Part shown: in pieces, positions 55,601 to 63,604 of the stretch
Layout of the letters: each line of letters starts with the position of its first letter
Numbering within the stretch: position 1 is the first letter of the stretch
NCBI GenBank assembly: GCA_001800975.1
Contig: MGWK01000053.1
Location: forward strand, 40,494-104,493
Direction: 5' to 3'
Length of the DNA stretch: 64,000 nucleotides
Origin: Flavobacteria bacterium RIFCSPLOWO2_12_FULL_35_11
Lineage (GTDB): Bacteria; Bacteroidota; Bacteroidia; Flavobacteriales; Flavobacteriaceae
Position numbers and translations under genes: made by a program
The notes under the pieces: generated by a model
Told to the model about the DNA's origin: nothing
Database searches by the model: none
Seen by the model: the letters and a program-made list of their open reading frames with translations, nothing else

Positions 55601-55828
55601 ACCATTTGGGAACTGTTAAAAGTAAAAGAAAATATTGGGGTAGAACTCACCGAAAGTTTGGCAATGTGGCCGGCGGCATCGGTTTCGGGCTATTATTTTG
55701 GGAATGAAAACGCCAAATATTTTGGGGTTGGAAAAATAACCGAAGAACAGGTCAAAGATTTTGCACTTAGAAAAAATATGGATTTTGAAACCGCTAAAAA
55801 ATGGCTGCGGCCTAATTTAGCTGATTAG
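52691..55828 (+). CDS. metH: Cobalamin-dependent methionine synthase, folate/B12/activation modules (split MetH, part 2) with in-frame DUF559 insertion
   Basis: The 1045-residue protein holds the pterin-binding domain ([16 protein letters not shown] onward), the B12 cap helices (about 330-418), the B12 Rossmann domain with DVHDIG (His576, axial cobalt ligand) and the activation domain (from about 700, with [10 protein letters not shown]). Between cap and Rossmann domain, residues ~419-560 are foreign: a complete DUF559 (Vsr-like) nuclease domain with [13 protein letters not shown] and [10 protein letters not shown]. Without the insertion the length is about 903, normal for this module set. 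The frame is kept, so the protein is probably still made. Function with the insert is not proven. Confidence 0.9.
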   Translation: MKNLMQEDKLHIENKSGVRYLKLSGLEPLIITPESNFINVGERTNVAGSRKFLRLIKDEKFDEALAIARHQVEGGAQIIDVNMDDGLIDGKEAMVQFLNLIASEPDISRVPVMIDSSKWEIIEAGLQVVQGKCVVNSISLKEGEATFIKQAKLIKRYGAAVIVMAFDEVGQADNFERRIEIAKRSYDILVNEVKFPSEDIIFDLNIFPVATGMDEHKRNALDFIEATRWVRENLPNVSISGGVSNVSFSFRGNDSVREAMHSVFLYHAIKAGMNMGIVNPTMLEVYDEIPKELLERVEDVILNRRDDATERLLTFAESVISSVKEHKVDLSWREKPLQERITHALVKGVDEFILEDVEEARKQATKPIEVIEQHLMTGMNVVGDLFGSGKMFLPQVVKSARVMKRAVAYLQPFIEAAKSPLTPKGGIKTTQHWETADPLNYRLLKEFALKMRNKPTDAERLLWNVLSGKKLDGHKIRRQHIIGNYIADFICLKSNLIIEIDGLIHQLPENKISDEERTQWLEKEGFRVIRFTNNEVLSNLDEVLDKIIKALAIPPLGVRGPGAGKILLATVKGDVHDIGKNIVGVVLNCNNYEIIDLGVMVSAEKIIETAKKENVDVIGLSGLITPSLDEMAYVAEEMERQNFKVPLLIGGATTSKAHTAVKIDTQYSNAVIYVNDASRAVTVVGNLINDNNTAVDYVKSIKDDYVIVREGFYNRSDRKEYLSLADARENKFKIDWNTANIAVPNFTGIKVIADLDLNKLVEYIDWGPFFRTWELHGKYPDILTDKVVGESATHLFQDAKKLLQKVLDEKLLTAKAVFGIFPANSVNEDDIEVYANESKTEIKAKFLTLRQQLKKKEGTPSMALADFIAPKETDKTDYMGAFCVSTGFGTAELAGEFEKDHDDYNSIMIKALADRLAEAFAEYLHKKVRTDYWGYVAAEILTNEELIKESYKGIRPAPGYPACPDHTEKLTIWELLKVKENIGVELTESLAMWPAASVSGYYFGNENAKYFGVGKITEEQVKDFALRKNMDFETAKKWLRPNLAD
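53946..54371 (+). mobile_element. 426-bp in-frame DUF559 element inside metH, bounded by perfect 25-bp inverted repeats
   Basis: The left end GCCCCCTAACCCCCAAAGGG (53946-53970 in full) and the right end (54347-54371) are exact reverse complements over 25 bp. Length is 426, a multiple of three. The interior encodes [20 protein letters not shown], then [29 protein letters not shown] and [13 protein letters not shown]. The acidic and His residues expected of a Vsr/PD-(D/E)XK-like nuclease are intact. The inverted repeats themselves are translated as SPLTPKGG and PPLGVRG. No target duplication could be recognised. Confidence 0.8.
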
Positions 55829-55856
55829 GCCCCCTAACCCCCAAAGGGGGAATTAA
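55829..55856. repeat. Solo end repeat (family A), identical to the left arm of the metH element
   Basis: Directly after the metH stop codon, 28 bases starting GCCCCCTAACCCCCAAAGGG are identical to 53946-53973. No DUF559 sequence is attached. Confidence 0.85.
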
Positions 55857-56148
55857 TGTTGGATTGGAAAAGGTTAAATTAATAAAATAAGTTTTAAACA
55901 TTATTTGAAAACAAATTAAAGAAACACCGTCATATGATTTTTTTCGTTGTAAAATATTGAAATTTTTAGCGTTGGCCGAAGGAGCAACCCAAAGAGCCTC
56001 GTGGCTGGTGAAGCGTCTGGAAAGGCGGTCTGGGTGATGTGGACAAAAAAATTCAATTCATTTTACAGAAAAAGATCAGTAGACTAGATTTTTTGTTTCT
56101 TTTTCATCAATGGAAAAAGAAAAGAGATAATAATTGAATTTAAAATTT
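55857..56148. other. Intergenic region without recognised gene
   Basis: This is AT-rich and contains a GC-richer patch (about 55973-56042) and a hairpin TTTCTTTTTC/GAAAAAGAAA near 56096-56123. No ORF with coding character is seen. Confidence 0.5.
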
Positions 56149-56305
56149 GCGTTAGCGATTGAAGTGGAAATCCCGGCATTGCGAGTTTGTGAAGCAATAT
56201 GTTCAAAAGATTGCCATACCAAAATAAATTCGGCACAGGCTGGCTTTTTCCAAAAGCCTCGCAATAACGGATTGCAACGTAAAGCGCGACCTGAAAGGAA
56301 ACGCC
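56149..56305 (-). repeat. REP-like element (family C) with nested repeat, reverse orientation
   Basis: Ends GCGTTAGCGATTGAAG and AAGCGCGACCTGAAAGGAAA plus CGCC fit family C. The interior carries CGGCATTGCGAG...GAAGCAAT and CCTCGCAATAACG, the same nested unit type as at 51541-51600. Confidence 0.65.
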
Positions 56306-56369
56306 AAAATATTAAATATTAAAAAGTTGGAAATTAATATCAAAAACAACTAACATACTAGGTAAAAAA

Positions 56370-57326
56370 ATGAAAGTAACAGATCACATAAAACAGGCAA
56401 AAGGGAAAACATTGTTTTCGTTTGAGATTGTGCCGCCGCAAAAAGGGCAAAACATACAGGAATTGTACGACAATATCAATCCGCTAATGGAATTTAAGCC
56501 GCCTTTTATTGATGTGACCACATCTCGGGAAGAACACGTGTATATTCCAAAGGAAAAGGGGCTTCTGGAACAAAAAATTACCCGTATGCGGCCGGGAACG
56601 GTGGGGATTTGTGCTTCATTAAAATACAAATACAATGTGGATGCGATTCCGCATGTGCTGTGTGGCGGTTTTACTAAAGAAGAAACGGAATATTTGTTGG
56701 TGGATTGTCATTATTTGGGCTTGGACAATGTGATGGCTTTGCGCGGGGATGCGATGAAACATGAAAAATATTTTGAACAAACTGTGGGAGGACATAAGTA
56801 TGCGCGTGAATTGGTGACGCAAATCAGCGATTTAAACAAAGGGAAATATTTGCATGAAATTATGGAAACCTTGTATAAACCTGATTTTTGTATTGGGGTT
56901 GCAGGGTATCCGGAAAAACATATGGAATCGCCGAGTTTGGATGCCGATTTAAGAAGACTGAAAGAAAAAATTGATGCCGGCGCCGATTATGTGGTGACCC
57001 AAATGTTTTTCGACAATAATAAATTTTTTGAATTTGTGCAGAAAGCCCGGGCTATGGGCATCACGGTTCCCATAATTCCGGGGATAAAACCCATTGCCAT
57101 AAAACGCCATTTACAGGTGCTGCCGCAAGTGTTTAAATTGGATTTGCCCGAAGCGCTGATTTCGGAAATTGAAAAGTGCACAAATAATGAACAGGTGAGA
57201 CAAGTGGGCATTGAATGGTCCATTGCGCAATCTAAAGAGCTGGTGGCCAATGGAGTTCCGGTTGTTCATTTTTATTCCATGGGAAAATCCGACAATATTA
57301 AAGCCATTGCGAAAGAAGTGTTTTAA
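56370..57326 (+). CDS. metF: Methylenetetrahydrofolate reductase
   Basis: This FAD enzyme makes methyltetrahydrofolate, the methyl donor for MetH. The 318-residue protein has TLFSFEIVPPQKGQ, with the family Glu, then FIDVTTSREEH, DNVMALRGDAMKHE and DYVVTQMFFDNNKF with its flavin-site segment. Length is normal. It follows metH after 541 bases of repeats and so may have its own promoter, though none was fixed. Confidence 0.95.
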   Translation: MKVTDHIKQAKGKTLFSFEIVPPQKGQNIQELYDNINPLMEFKPPFIDVTTSREEHVYIPKEKGLLEQKITRMRPGTVGICASLKYKYNVDAIPHVLCGGFTKEETEYLLVDCHYLGLDNVMALRGDAMKHEKYFEQTVGGHKYARELVTQISDLNKGKYLHEIMETLYKPDFCIGVAGYPEKHMESPSLDADLRRLKEKIDAGADYVVTQMFFDNNKFFEFVQKARAMGITVPIIPGIKPIAIKRHLQVLPQVFKLDLPEALISEIEKCTNNEQVRQVGIEWSIAQSKELVANGVPVVHFYSMGKSDNIKAIAKEVF

Positions 57327-57534
57327 ATGGTGGATTTGTGGATTTGTTGAAGCGTTTAATCGTGCAATTGTTTATCTAAAATTCAAAATTCAAAATCCAT
57401 CATTAATACATTGCCGTATTATCTAATTTATTAATCGCGTCATAAATAAAAGTAATATTGGTTAAGCGGTTATGGTGAAATATTTGTTTACTTTTGTACC
57501 ATAACAGAGAAATTAACAATTTAAAAAATAGAAT

Positions 57535-57852
57535 ATGGCAATTGAAGTAACAGATGCAACTTTTGACGAAGTGGTATTAAAATCGGATAAACCAGTGATG
57601 GTTGATTTTTGGGCAGCTTGGTGCGGACCTTGTAGAATGGTGGCGCCAATTATGGATCAATTAACTACAGAATATGCCGGGAAAGCGGTTATTGCGAAAG
57701 TGGATGTGGATGCAAATCAGAAATTTGCCGCTGAATACGGCGTAAGAAATATCCCAACCGTTTTGGTATTTAAAAATGGCGAAGTTGTTGAAAAACAAGT
57801 GGGTGTTGCGCCAAAAGCAACCTACGCACAAAAAATTGAGGCGCATTTATAA
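57535..57852 (+). CDS. trxA: Thioredoxin
   Basis: This 105-residue cytoplasmic disulfide reductase has the active site WCGPC with Cys30 and Cys33 and the cis-Pro region RNIPTVLVFKNG. It can serve as electron donor for PAPS/APS reductase, so proximity to the sulfur genes makes sense. A -7-like TACTTTTG lies at 57489-57496 without a well-spaced -33 box. Confidence 0.97.
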   Translation: MAIEVTDATFDEVVLKSDKPVMVDFWAAWCGPCRMVAPIMDQLTTEYAGKAVIAKVDVDANQKFAAEYGVRNIPTVLVFKNGEVVEKQVGVAPKATYAQKIEAHL

Positions 57853-57870
57853 GCGTTAATTTTAAGAAAT

Positions 57871-57911
57871 AAATAGAAAATGCCCGACAATTTATCGGGT
57901 ATTTTCTATTT
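57871..57911 (+). terminator. Long-stem terminator after trxA
   Basis: AAATAGAAAATGCCCGA (57871-57887) pairs with TCGGGTATTTTCTATTT (57895-57911), 17 bp with one G-T pair. Confidence 0.75.
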
Positions 57912-57942
57912 ATATACTATATTTACAAGAATCAAATTTAGT

Positions 57943-58869
57943 ATGATGGCCGGTATTTCATTAGAAAATATTTCTGAATTACACCACCTTGAACTGTTGG
58001 CAAAACAGGTGGTGGAGGGATTTATTACCGGTATGCACAAGAGTCCGTTTCACGGTTTCTCCGTTGAATTTGCGGAACATATCAATTACAACCAAGGCGA
58101 AAGCACCCGTCATATCGACTGGAAATTATACGCAAAAACCAAAAAGTTATTTGTAAAACGCTACGAGGAAGAAACTAATTTGCGTTGTCATTTAATTATA
58201 GACAATTCGGCTTCCATGCACTTTCCGGAGGTTAAAAATCCGTCCATGGACAATCTAACAAAAATTGCGTTTTCGGCCATTGCCTCAGTGGCTTTAATGG
58301 AATTGTTAAAACGTCAGAGAGATGCTGTTGGACTCAGTATTTACAGCGACACCAATGAATATTATGCGCCGGCAAAAGGAAGTGAGCGGCACCGGAGAAT
58401 GGTGATGGTTCATTTGGAAGATTTGTTGAGGCAACCTTCCAAAAAAACCACCGAAACCTATAAATTTTTACACGAAATAGCTGAAAAAATAAGCAGAAGG
58501 TCACTTGTTTTTTTGTTTACGGATATGTTTCAGACCGACAGAAGCGAAAAAGAGTTGTTCGAGTCACTAAGACATTTAAAACACCACAGACACGAAGTTA
58601 TTTTGTTCCATACCTACGACGGAAAACTGGAACTGGATTTCGATTTTGGGGATTCGCCCAAAAAATTTGTTGATGTGGAGACAGGGGAACAGCTGAATTT
58701 ATACGCCTCATCAGTGAAAAAAAACTATAAAATGGCGATGGAAACCTATTTTAATGATTTGAGGCTTAAGTGTATGCAGTACAAAATAGATTATGTGCCC
58801 GTTGATATCAATAAAGGGTTTAATCAGATCCTTATTTCTTATTTAACAAGCAGAAAAAGATTTTTATAA
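57943..58869 (+). CDS. DUF58 family protein
   Basis: The 308-residue protein (start MMAGISLENISELHH; the frame upstream runs through the trxA terminator and is not used) shows GESTRHIDWKLYAKTKKLFVKRYEEE, the DUF58 signature, and a degenerate vWA-like DNSASMHF. No membrane helices are present. DUF58 genes usually neighbour MoxR ATPases and von Willebrand proteins; none is adjacent here. Function unknown. Confidence 0.88.
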   Translation: MMAGISLENISELHHLELLAKQVVEGFITGMHKSPFHGFSVEFAEHINYNQGESTRHIDWKLYAKTKKLFVKRYEEETNLRCHLIIDNSASMHFPEVKNPSMDNLTKIAFSAIASVALMELLKRQRDAVGLSIYSDTNEYYAPAKGSERHRRMVMVHLEDLLRQPSKKTTETYKFLHEIAEKISRRSLVFLFTDMFQTDRSEKELFESLRHLKHHRHEVILFHTYDGKLELDFDFGDSPKKFVDVETGEQLNLYASSVKKNYKMAMETYFNDLRLKCMQYKIDYVPVDINKGFNQILISYLTSRKRFL

Positions 58870-58886
58870 TATTTATTGGAAAAACC

Positions 58887-58917
58887 TTTGCCAATACAAA
58901 AAACGCTGTTATATTTG
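58887..58917 (+). promoter_or_regulatory. tRNA-Asp promoter
   Basis: TTTG (58887-58890) and TATATTTG (58910-58917) are exactly 19 bases apart; the tRNA starts 18 bases downstream. Confidence 0.75.
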
Positions 58918-58934
58918 CATCCGCTAAGAGCAAC

Positions 58935-59008
58935 GGTTTGGTAGTTCAGCTGGTTAGAATACCTGCCTGTCACGCAGGGGGTCGCGGGTTCGAGTCCCGT
59001 CCAGACCG
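58935..59008 (+). tRNA. tRNA-Asp (anticodon GTC)
   Basis: The acceptor stem GGTTTGG pairs with CCAGACC, and the discriminator base is G. The D arm (TAGTTCAGCTGGTTAGAATA), the anticodon stem-loop CCTGC-CTGTCAC-GCAGG with GTC at 58969-58971, and the T arm GCGGGTTCGAGTCCCGT are all in order. CCA is not encoded. Its 3' flank is the left border of an integrated element. Confidence 0.97.
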
Positions 59009-59021
59009 CTTTTAATTTTTC

Positions 59022-59058
59022 AAAGCCTTATAAACACTATGTTTGTAAGGCTTTTTTC
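59022..59058 (+). terminator. Terminator after tRNA-Asp
   Basis: AAAGCCTTA-T-AAAC pairs with GTTT-G-TAAGGCTTT, followed by T residues. Confidence 0.75.
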
Positions 59059-59064
59059 TTTTTA

Positions 59065-59088
59065 GGGGACGAATAAGGGGACGAATAA
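59065..59088. repeat. Tandem 12-bp repeat, candidate attachment-site element
   Basis: GGGGACGAATAA occurs twice in direct tandem, 57 bases after the tRNA. It marks the change from chromosomal genes to the AT-rich element. The rest of 59089-59221 is AT-rich with no gene seen. Confidence 0.55.
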
Positions 59089-59221
59089 TATAGTTTATTT
59101 AAAGTTTTCCCAATTTTAATTGATTCTATATTTAAATTTTAAATAATTCATTACATTAGATGTCTTAAAAATGCCTAAAATAATTTAATTATAATAATAT
59201 TTTAAATACACTTTTAGTAAA

Positions 59222-59959
59222 ATGATTGACATAAAGTTAAAATATCAATTTTCAATATTTTTGAATGCATCTGATTTGAATGCAACTCCTAAAAATATTA
59301 GTGAACTAATGAATGAATTTATGGATAAGGGATTTATTCCAAATACGTTTCAAGAAATTTCATCATTAAATCCAACTCCTCAAAATAGATTTAAATTGCA
59401 ATCTCCCAGTGGAGAATGGAGTGTAATGTTAGGGTCTTCTCGCATTGATATAGAGCAAAACCCAACAAACCTTAAAGGGTCAAATTTGATAAGTAGTAAA
59501 CAATTTAGCACAGAGGCTAAAGATATAATTATTAGAATATTAACGAAGTTTCCTAGAAAAGGAAATCGATTGTCAATTGTAAGTCGCTGTTTGTTTAATG
59601 AAATGAGTAATGACCAATTAAATAAGGTTTATGGCAGGTTATCCAATTCACCTCCGTTATATGTAAATAATACACCATTTGAATGGAATTGGAGGGCTGT
59701 TGCCAAAATTAATAAAAATATTATGGCTAATAATGAGGAGTTTAATTTTGTAACAACTATTAACAGAATTAATGGAGAAATTAGAAATGGTAATGAGGTT
59801 TCTGTTGTTGATAGGATAGAATTAGGACTTGATTTGAATTCGATTGCACAAAATTATGATAATCGTTTTGGAGTTGAAGAAATAGATTTTTTTATGGATA
59901 ATGCTTATTTATGGCATAATGAATTGCAAGAAGAAATTATAAACTTTATAAAAAAATAA
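59222..59959 (+). CDS. Cassette protein 1, unknown function
   Basis: The 245-residue protein is not recognised. It begins with a beta-rich segment (IKLKYQFSIFL). RFKLQSPSGEWSVMLGSSRIDIEQ follows near residues 59-82, and later an alpha-rich end (FFMDNAYLWHNELQEEIINF). The layout faintly recalls TIGR04255-type proteins, but this is weak. No signal peptide or membrane helix. Its stop overlaps the next start as TAATG, so it is first in a tight three-gene operon. Base composition is lower in G+C than the left flank. Confidence 0.55.
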   Translation: MIDIKLKYQFSIFLNASDLNATPKNISELMNEFMDKGFIPNTFQEISSLNPTPQNRFKLQSPSGEWSVMLGSSRIDIEQNPTNLKGSNLISSKQFSTEAKDIIIRILTKFPRKGNRLSIVSRCLFNEMSNDQLNKVYGRLSNSPPLYVNNTPFEWNWRAVAKINKNIMANNEEFNFVTTINRINGEIRNGNEVSVVDRIELGLDLNSIAQNYDNRFGVEEIDFFMDNAYLWHNELQEEIINFIKK

Positions 59960-60570
59960 TGAATTTTAAAGAATTAATTGCTGAGACTGGTTCAATTACC
60001 TTGTCAAGAAAAGAACTTGACTTAATATTTAGAGAAGAAAATTATTCAAAGAGTTTTATTAAATTAGATGATAATTCTGAAATAATCATTGATAGTTCTG
60101 GCTCTTTTGAAAACAATTATAACGAAATAAGATTATTGAATCTTGAGAGGTTGTTTACAGAAAAATTGAAGCTATATATTCTTGAAGAAACTTTTGAGTA
60201 TGGTTATGAAAATAAGGCAGATACACTTGTGAAATCACAAATGAGTTTAAATAGGGTTGTAACAAAAGAATGGCTGAATAACATTTATGTCCATAATTAT
60301 AATAACTCAGAATATATGAATGGGATTTTAAGACTTATATCTAGATTTGAAATAGATGAAATTAGTCCTCAAGGTCCCACGATGGCCATTGCTGCAATAG
60401 CTCATAAAAATGAAGAGATCCAAGAGAGTGGAATTCGTGCATTTGAAAGTTGGTCATCTTTTAATCATATTAATATATTAAAATCCATAAAAGTAGAAAG
60501 TGAATGGCTAAGGGAATATTTAAATTCAGTAATAAAAAATATTGAGGCGGAATATGCTGTTGTTAGTTAG
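59959..60570 (+). CDS. Cassette protein 2, unknown function
   Basis: The 203-residue, mostly helical, acidic protein is not recognised. The segment GPTMAIAAIAHKNEEIQESGIRAFESW near residues 139-165 looks like an ARM/HEAT-type helical pair. It shares one base with the gene before and overlaps the next gene by 17 bases, implying coupled translation. Confidence 0.55.
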   Translation: MNFKELIAETGSITLSRKELDLIFREENYSKSFIKLDDNSEIIIDSSGSFENNYNEIRLLNLERLFTEKLKLYILEETFEYGYENKADTLVKSQMSLNRVVTKEWLNNIYVHNYNNSEYMNGILRLISRFEIDEISPQGPTMAIAAIAHKNEEIQESGIRAFESWSSFNHINILKSIKVESEWLREYLNSVIKNIEAEYAVVS

Positions 60571-61045
60571 GAAAATAAACCGAAATAAATGGCCAGATAA
60601 AAATAGTAATCAAGATGTTTTTGATGTTGAATTAGACGCTATAACAAATTGTTTGAAATCTTCAAAGAATACGTTATCTGTTTGGGAAATTAATACTGAA
60701 AATGATTTGGATGAGGCTGTTTTGGCTTTGGTGTCAAACTTTCAACATCTTGAAGCTATTGATGTAATAATAATAAATGGTTCGGAATTAATAAAAGACA
60801 ATGTAATGTGTGTCCAGACAAAGGGAATTACACCAGTTAAAGATTTAGAAAATTCACATTATGATTTGAGTGAGCTTAATTTTTATACTGCTGGTTTAAT
60901 CGCAGAACATATTGTCAAGAGAATTAAAATCGAGAAATTAAAAAGGTATACAATTTACGATTTAAAGCAAATTCTTTTAAAAGCTATTTCTAATAAAAGA
61001 GTTTTAAAAGAAGATTTGAGCGAATCCCTAGCAAATAAATTGTAA
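60554..61045 (+). CDS. Cassette protein 3, unknown function
   Basis: The 163-residue protein (start MLLLVRKINRNKW) is not recognised. It contains a hydrophobic strand-like IDVIIINGSELI near residues 71-82 and a Lys/Leu-rich helical C-terminus (YTIYDLKQILLKAISNKRVL). Conserved catalytic motifs are not visible. It is the last gene of the cassette. Confidence 0.5.
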   Translation: MLLLVRKINRNKWPDKNSNQDVFDVELDAITNCLKSSKNTLSVWEINTENDLDEAVLALVSNFQHLEAIDVIIINGSELIKDNVMCVQTKGITPVKDLENSHYDLSELNFYTAGLIAEHIVKRIKIEKLKRYTIYDLKQILLKAISNKRVLKEDLSESLANKL

Positions 61046-61097
61046 TAGTATTTTATTGTTTATATGATTTACCAAGGTAATTTCATGCTTTTTTAAA

Positions 61098-61415
61098 TTA
61101 AAATATATTTTCAATGGTTTTAATTTGCGTTAACTTATAAGCTTCTAAAATCATTGACTTAATTTCATTAGTTATGTAATCATAATCAAGTTTGTTTAAT
61201 TCTTTAATGTTTAAATTCCATTTGACTTGAAATTGGATAAACTGATTATTTTCAAAGCCTAATGTTAAGATTGAAATATTATTTCTTTTTGAAATTTTAG
61301 AGGGACTGTTAGACATATTAATTTCAAAATATTCACAATTTGTTTTTATTTTTTCAGGATCAATAGTTATAAATAATCCTTTAATAATTTTCATATCAGC
61401 TATATAGTTTTCCAT
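61098..61415 (-). CDS. Small protein of unknown function downstream of the rep gene
   Basis: The 105-residue protein is not recognised. It has beta-strand-like ISILTLGFENNQFIQFQVKW in the middle and a helical C-terminus. It starts four bases after the replication protein gene on the same strand and is probably co-transcribed with it. Confidence 0.45.
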   Translation of the reverse strand: MENYIADMKIIKGLFITIDPEKIKTNCEYFEINMSNSPSKISKRNNISILTLGFENNQFIQFQVKWNLNIKELNKLDYDYITNEIKSMILEAYKLTQIKTIENIF

Positions 61416-61419
61416 TTGT

Positions 61420-62271
61420 TTAGTTATTTATTACGTTATTATTTTTATCATCTAATCGTTTATAAAGTGGCATAGTTTGGCGATTTAGGTTAATCATTTT
61501 CACATTAACTACTGGGTTTTTAATGTCTTTATCTATATACACTTTTGAAATAGCATTTAGTTTTTCAAACTGATCTGTAAAATCTTCTTTGGTATAAAAG
61601 TCTGTATATAATTGAGATACTTTTTTTGAACAATTCCAGACCTGGCATTTAAATTTGTCATTATTTTTAGTAACATACTTTGTAACATAGGAACTTAATC
61701 CTTTGGCGTTATTTGTAGTTAATTGTTTTACATCAAATGCAGATGAGGGCCTAAAATCTTTTTCTCTTGGTTTAATGCCGTTTTTAATTTGTAAGTCCAT
61801 CCAATAATTCCACCATTTATCTATTTTCCAAAATTTATTGGTTATTATATGAAAATGGGCATTTCCATTAAATATGGCGTTTTTTGTTTGTCGTTCTACA
61901 ATCCATATATATTGAAAATCTTGACTTCTTTTTTTTACATTATCCAGAAACTTTCTAAAAATATCTATCGCTTTTTCGTCAGTTACTTCATTTAAAAAAG
62001 TTAGCGTAACAAAGCTTAGCCGTTTTTTATCTTTATTAGCCTGAGCAAAACACATAATCTTTTTTCTGATTTTTTGTTTTGTTCGTTTAGACATACACCG
62101 AAGTTTTTTTACTTTGTCTTTTGTCGGAATTGGGTTTGTATCGCTTTTAGGTTTCGCAATTTGTTTTTTACGTTGCAGCGCTGAGCCTGTAAATTCATTT
62201 TTTGGAATAACTGTATATGGATGAGTTTCTGAAAAAGCAACACTAATACCGTATGTGTTTTTGATGATCAT
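61420..62271 (-). CDS. HUH-type rolling-circle replication initiator
   Basis: This protein is expected to nick DNA at an origin and start rolling-circle replication. The 283-residue protein has the three motifs in order: motif 1 LSFVTLTF at 85-92, the HUH motif HFHII at 139-143 and motif 3 YVTKYVTK with Tyr195 and Tyr199. The layout resembles the G2P/ORF2-type Rep proteins of filamentous phages and small Bacteroidota elements. No capsid genes are seen in the window, so phage, plasmid-like or satellite origin is open. Confidence 0.75.
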   Translation of the reverse strand: MIIKNTYGISVAFSETHPYTVIPKNEFTGSALQRKKQIAKPKSDTNPIPTKDKVKKLRCMSKRTKQKIRKKIMCFAQANKDKKRLSFVTLTFLNEVTDEKAIDIFRKFLDNVKKRSQDFQYIWIVERQTKNAIFNGNAHFHIITNKFWKIDKWWNYWMDLQIKNGIKPREKDFRPSSAFDVKQLTTNNAKGLSSYVTKYVTKNNDKFKCQVWNCSKKVSQLYTDFYTKEDFTDQFEKLNAISKVYIDKDIKNPVVNVKMINLNRQTMPLYKRLDDKNNNVINN

Positions 62272-62344
62272 AATCTGAATCGTTGTATATTAATTAAAAC
62301 CATTAAAGGTTATTATTAAAGGTATTTTTAAAGGTTAAGTTTGG

Positions 62345-62563
62345 TTATTGATTGAGGAATGTTGGAATGAAATCATTTTTCTTAAAACGTTTCAAGAATT
62401 TACGTGTTCGTCTTTCGTAAACATTCATATATTCCCAAGTCGGATGCTCTTTATTTAAGAACAATGTAAAACCATTTAGCTTATCTACATAAGTCCATTT
62501 CTTTGGTTTAGATTCATTTTCTAGGTATACGATAACGGAGTAATCATTTTTAGGTTTTAGCAT
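62345..62563 (-). CDS. Small basic protein of the element
   Basis: The 72-residue protein is Lys/Arg- and aromatic-rich, with YERRTRKFLKRFKKNDFIP near the C-terminus. It is not recognised. It overlaps the HTH gene by 7 bases and precedes the rep gene, as small accessory genes of rolling-circle elements often do. Confidence 0.5.
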   Translation of the reverse strand: MLKPKNDYSVIVYLENESKPKKWTYVDKLNGFTLFLNKEHPTWEYMNVYERRTRKFLKRFKKNDFIPTFLNQ

Positions 62564-62856
62564 AATAGACCCCCTCTCGTTTTAGACGTTTGAATCTGAC
62601 TTAATGCCTGATGTACTTCATCTTGTTTAAAGAGAACTCTATTTCCTATTCGATGTGCTTTTACAATGCCTGTTTTAGTCCACTCGTGGAGTGTTGGCAA
62701 GGAGATACAAAGTAGTTTTGCAGTATCTTTTCTTGTGAGAAGTTTTAACTCTGTTTTCTTTGGAGTTATTAATCCTTTTAATTTGTTTTCTAGAACTTCT
62801 TCAACAACTTTTCTAAAGTCGGATAGTTCAAATTGTGCCAATGTGATTTTCTTCAT
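62557..62856 (-). CDS. Helix-turn-helix (excisionase-type) DNA-binding protein
   Basis: The 99-residue protein has a MerR-like HTH_17 domain: LTRKDTAKLLCISLPTLHEW, then TKTGIVKAHRIGNRVLFKQDEV near residues 44-86. Such proteins act as excisionases or as repressors in Bacteroidota integrative elements. It lies between the integrase side and the rep gene. Confidence 0.85.
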   Translation of the reverse strand: MKKITLAQFELSDFRKVVEEVLENKLKGLITPKKTELKLLTRKDTAKLLCISLPTLHEWTKTGIVKAHRIGNRVLFKQDEVHQALSQIQTSKTRGGLLC

Positions 62857-62938
62857 TTTTACTTCATTTTATGTTTAATTATGAAGCAAATAGAGAAAAT
62901 ATATGACCTGTAGTAATCTTTTTGTAGTACTACAATTT

Positions 62939-63604
62939 TTATTTAAGCTGTTTAATTTCCTTTTTAATCTTATTTAAGATTGATTCAAAAGTCTTATTTT
63001 CAAATAGTTCTGTAAGTTTTTCAAAATTTTCAATTTTTCTTAAACTATTTTTACCGCCGTACATATTTGAAAGATTCCCTCTAATATTTTGCGAACCGAC
63101 ATTCAAGATTTGACCAAGAACTATTGCCATATGACTGTTTGTGTAATCTTCAAAGTTTAAGCCTAAAAAATGCAAAGCGAGTAGTTTTTGTTCTATGTTT
63201 AAGCTTGATTTATCTTGTGCTAAACTAGGTTTAAAGTCTAATTCTTTTAGCCATTTGAAATATTTTGCCAACTCGGAAGCTTGTTGAATAACTTTATCAT
63301 CTAGGTTTATCATTCCTTGAGATTTAGCGTTGTTATCAATTAAGTCAAATTTGCCGTAAACATTAAATCCATTGAACGCTCTTTTAAGTAATTTTCTTCG
63401 GTTTAAATCAACTGCTAATATGAAAATCGCATCAGTTTTAGGTTCAATATGAAAATCCATTTTATGTCGCCTTGGAGGGGCAGTATAATTTAAATAGTTA
63501 TCTATTTCTTTTAATTCAAGATTTATTAAATTTTCCTTTTCCGAAATTGTGTTCAGTACTAAAGTAAATTTTTCTTGCAGTTCTTCTAGGGTTATTATTT
63601 TCAT
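62939..63604 (-). CDS. Element protein of unknown function next to the integrase
   Basis: The 221-residue, mainly helical protein is not recognised. It is Leu/Lys-rich, with a coiled-coil-like start (EEKENLINLELKEIDNYL type) and a segment LGQILNVGSQNIRGNLSNMY near 165-184. Proteins of this kind commonly lie between integrase and excisionase genes in Bacteroidota elements. It meets the integrase gene with a one-base overlap. Confidence 0.5.
   Translation of the reverse strand: MKIITLEELQEKFTLVLNTISEKENLINLELKEIDNYLNYTAPPRRHKMDFHIEPKTDAIFILAVDLNRRKLLKRAFNGFNVYGKFDLIDNNAKSQGMINLDDKVIQQASELAKYFKWLKELDFKPSLAQDKSSLNIEQKLLALHFLGLNFEDYTNSHMAIVLGQILNVGSQNIRGNLSNMYGGKNSLRKIENFEKLTELFENKTFESILNKIKKEIKQLK

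Noticed and set aside
59222..61045. Known toxin-antitoxin or restriction-modification system
   Set aside because: No methyltransferase, helicase, nuclease or toxin motif could be recognised in the three proteins.
61420..62271. Transposase of the IS200/IS605 HUH type
   Set aside because: It has two Tyr in motif 3, extra length and neighbouring integrase and HTH genes, which fit a replication initiator better.
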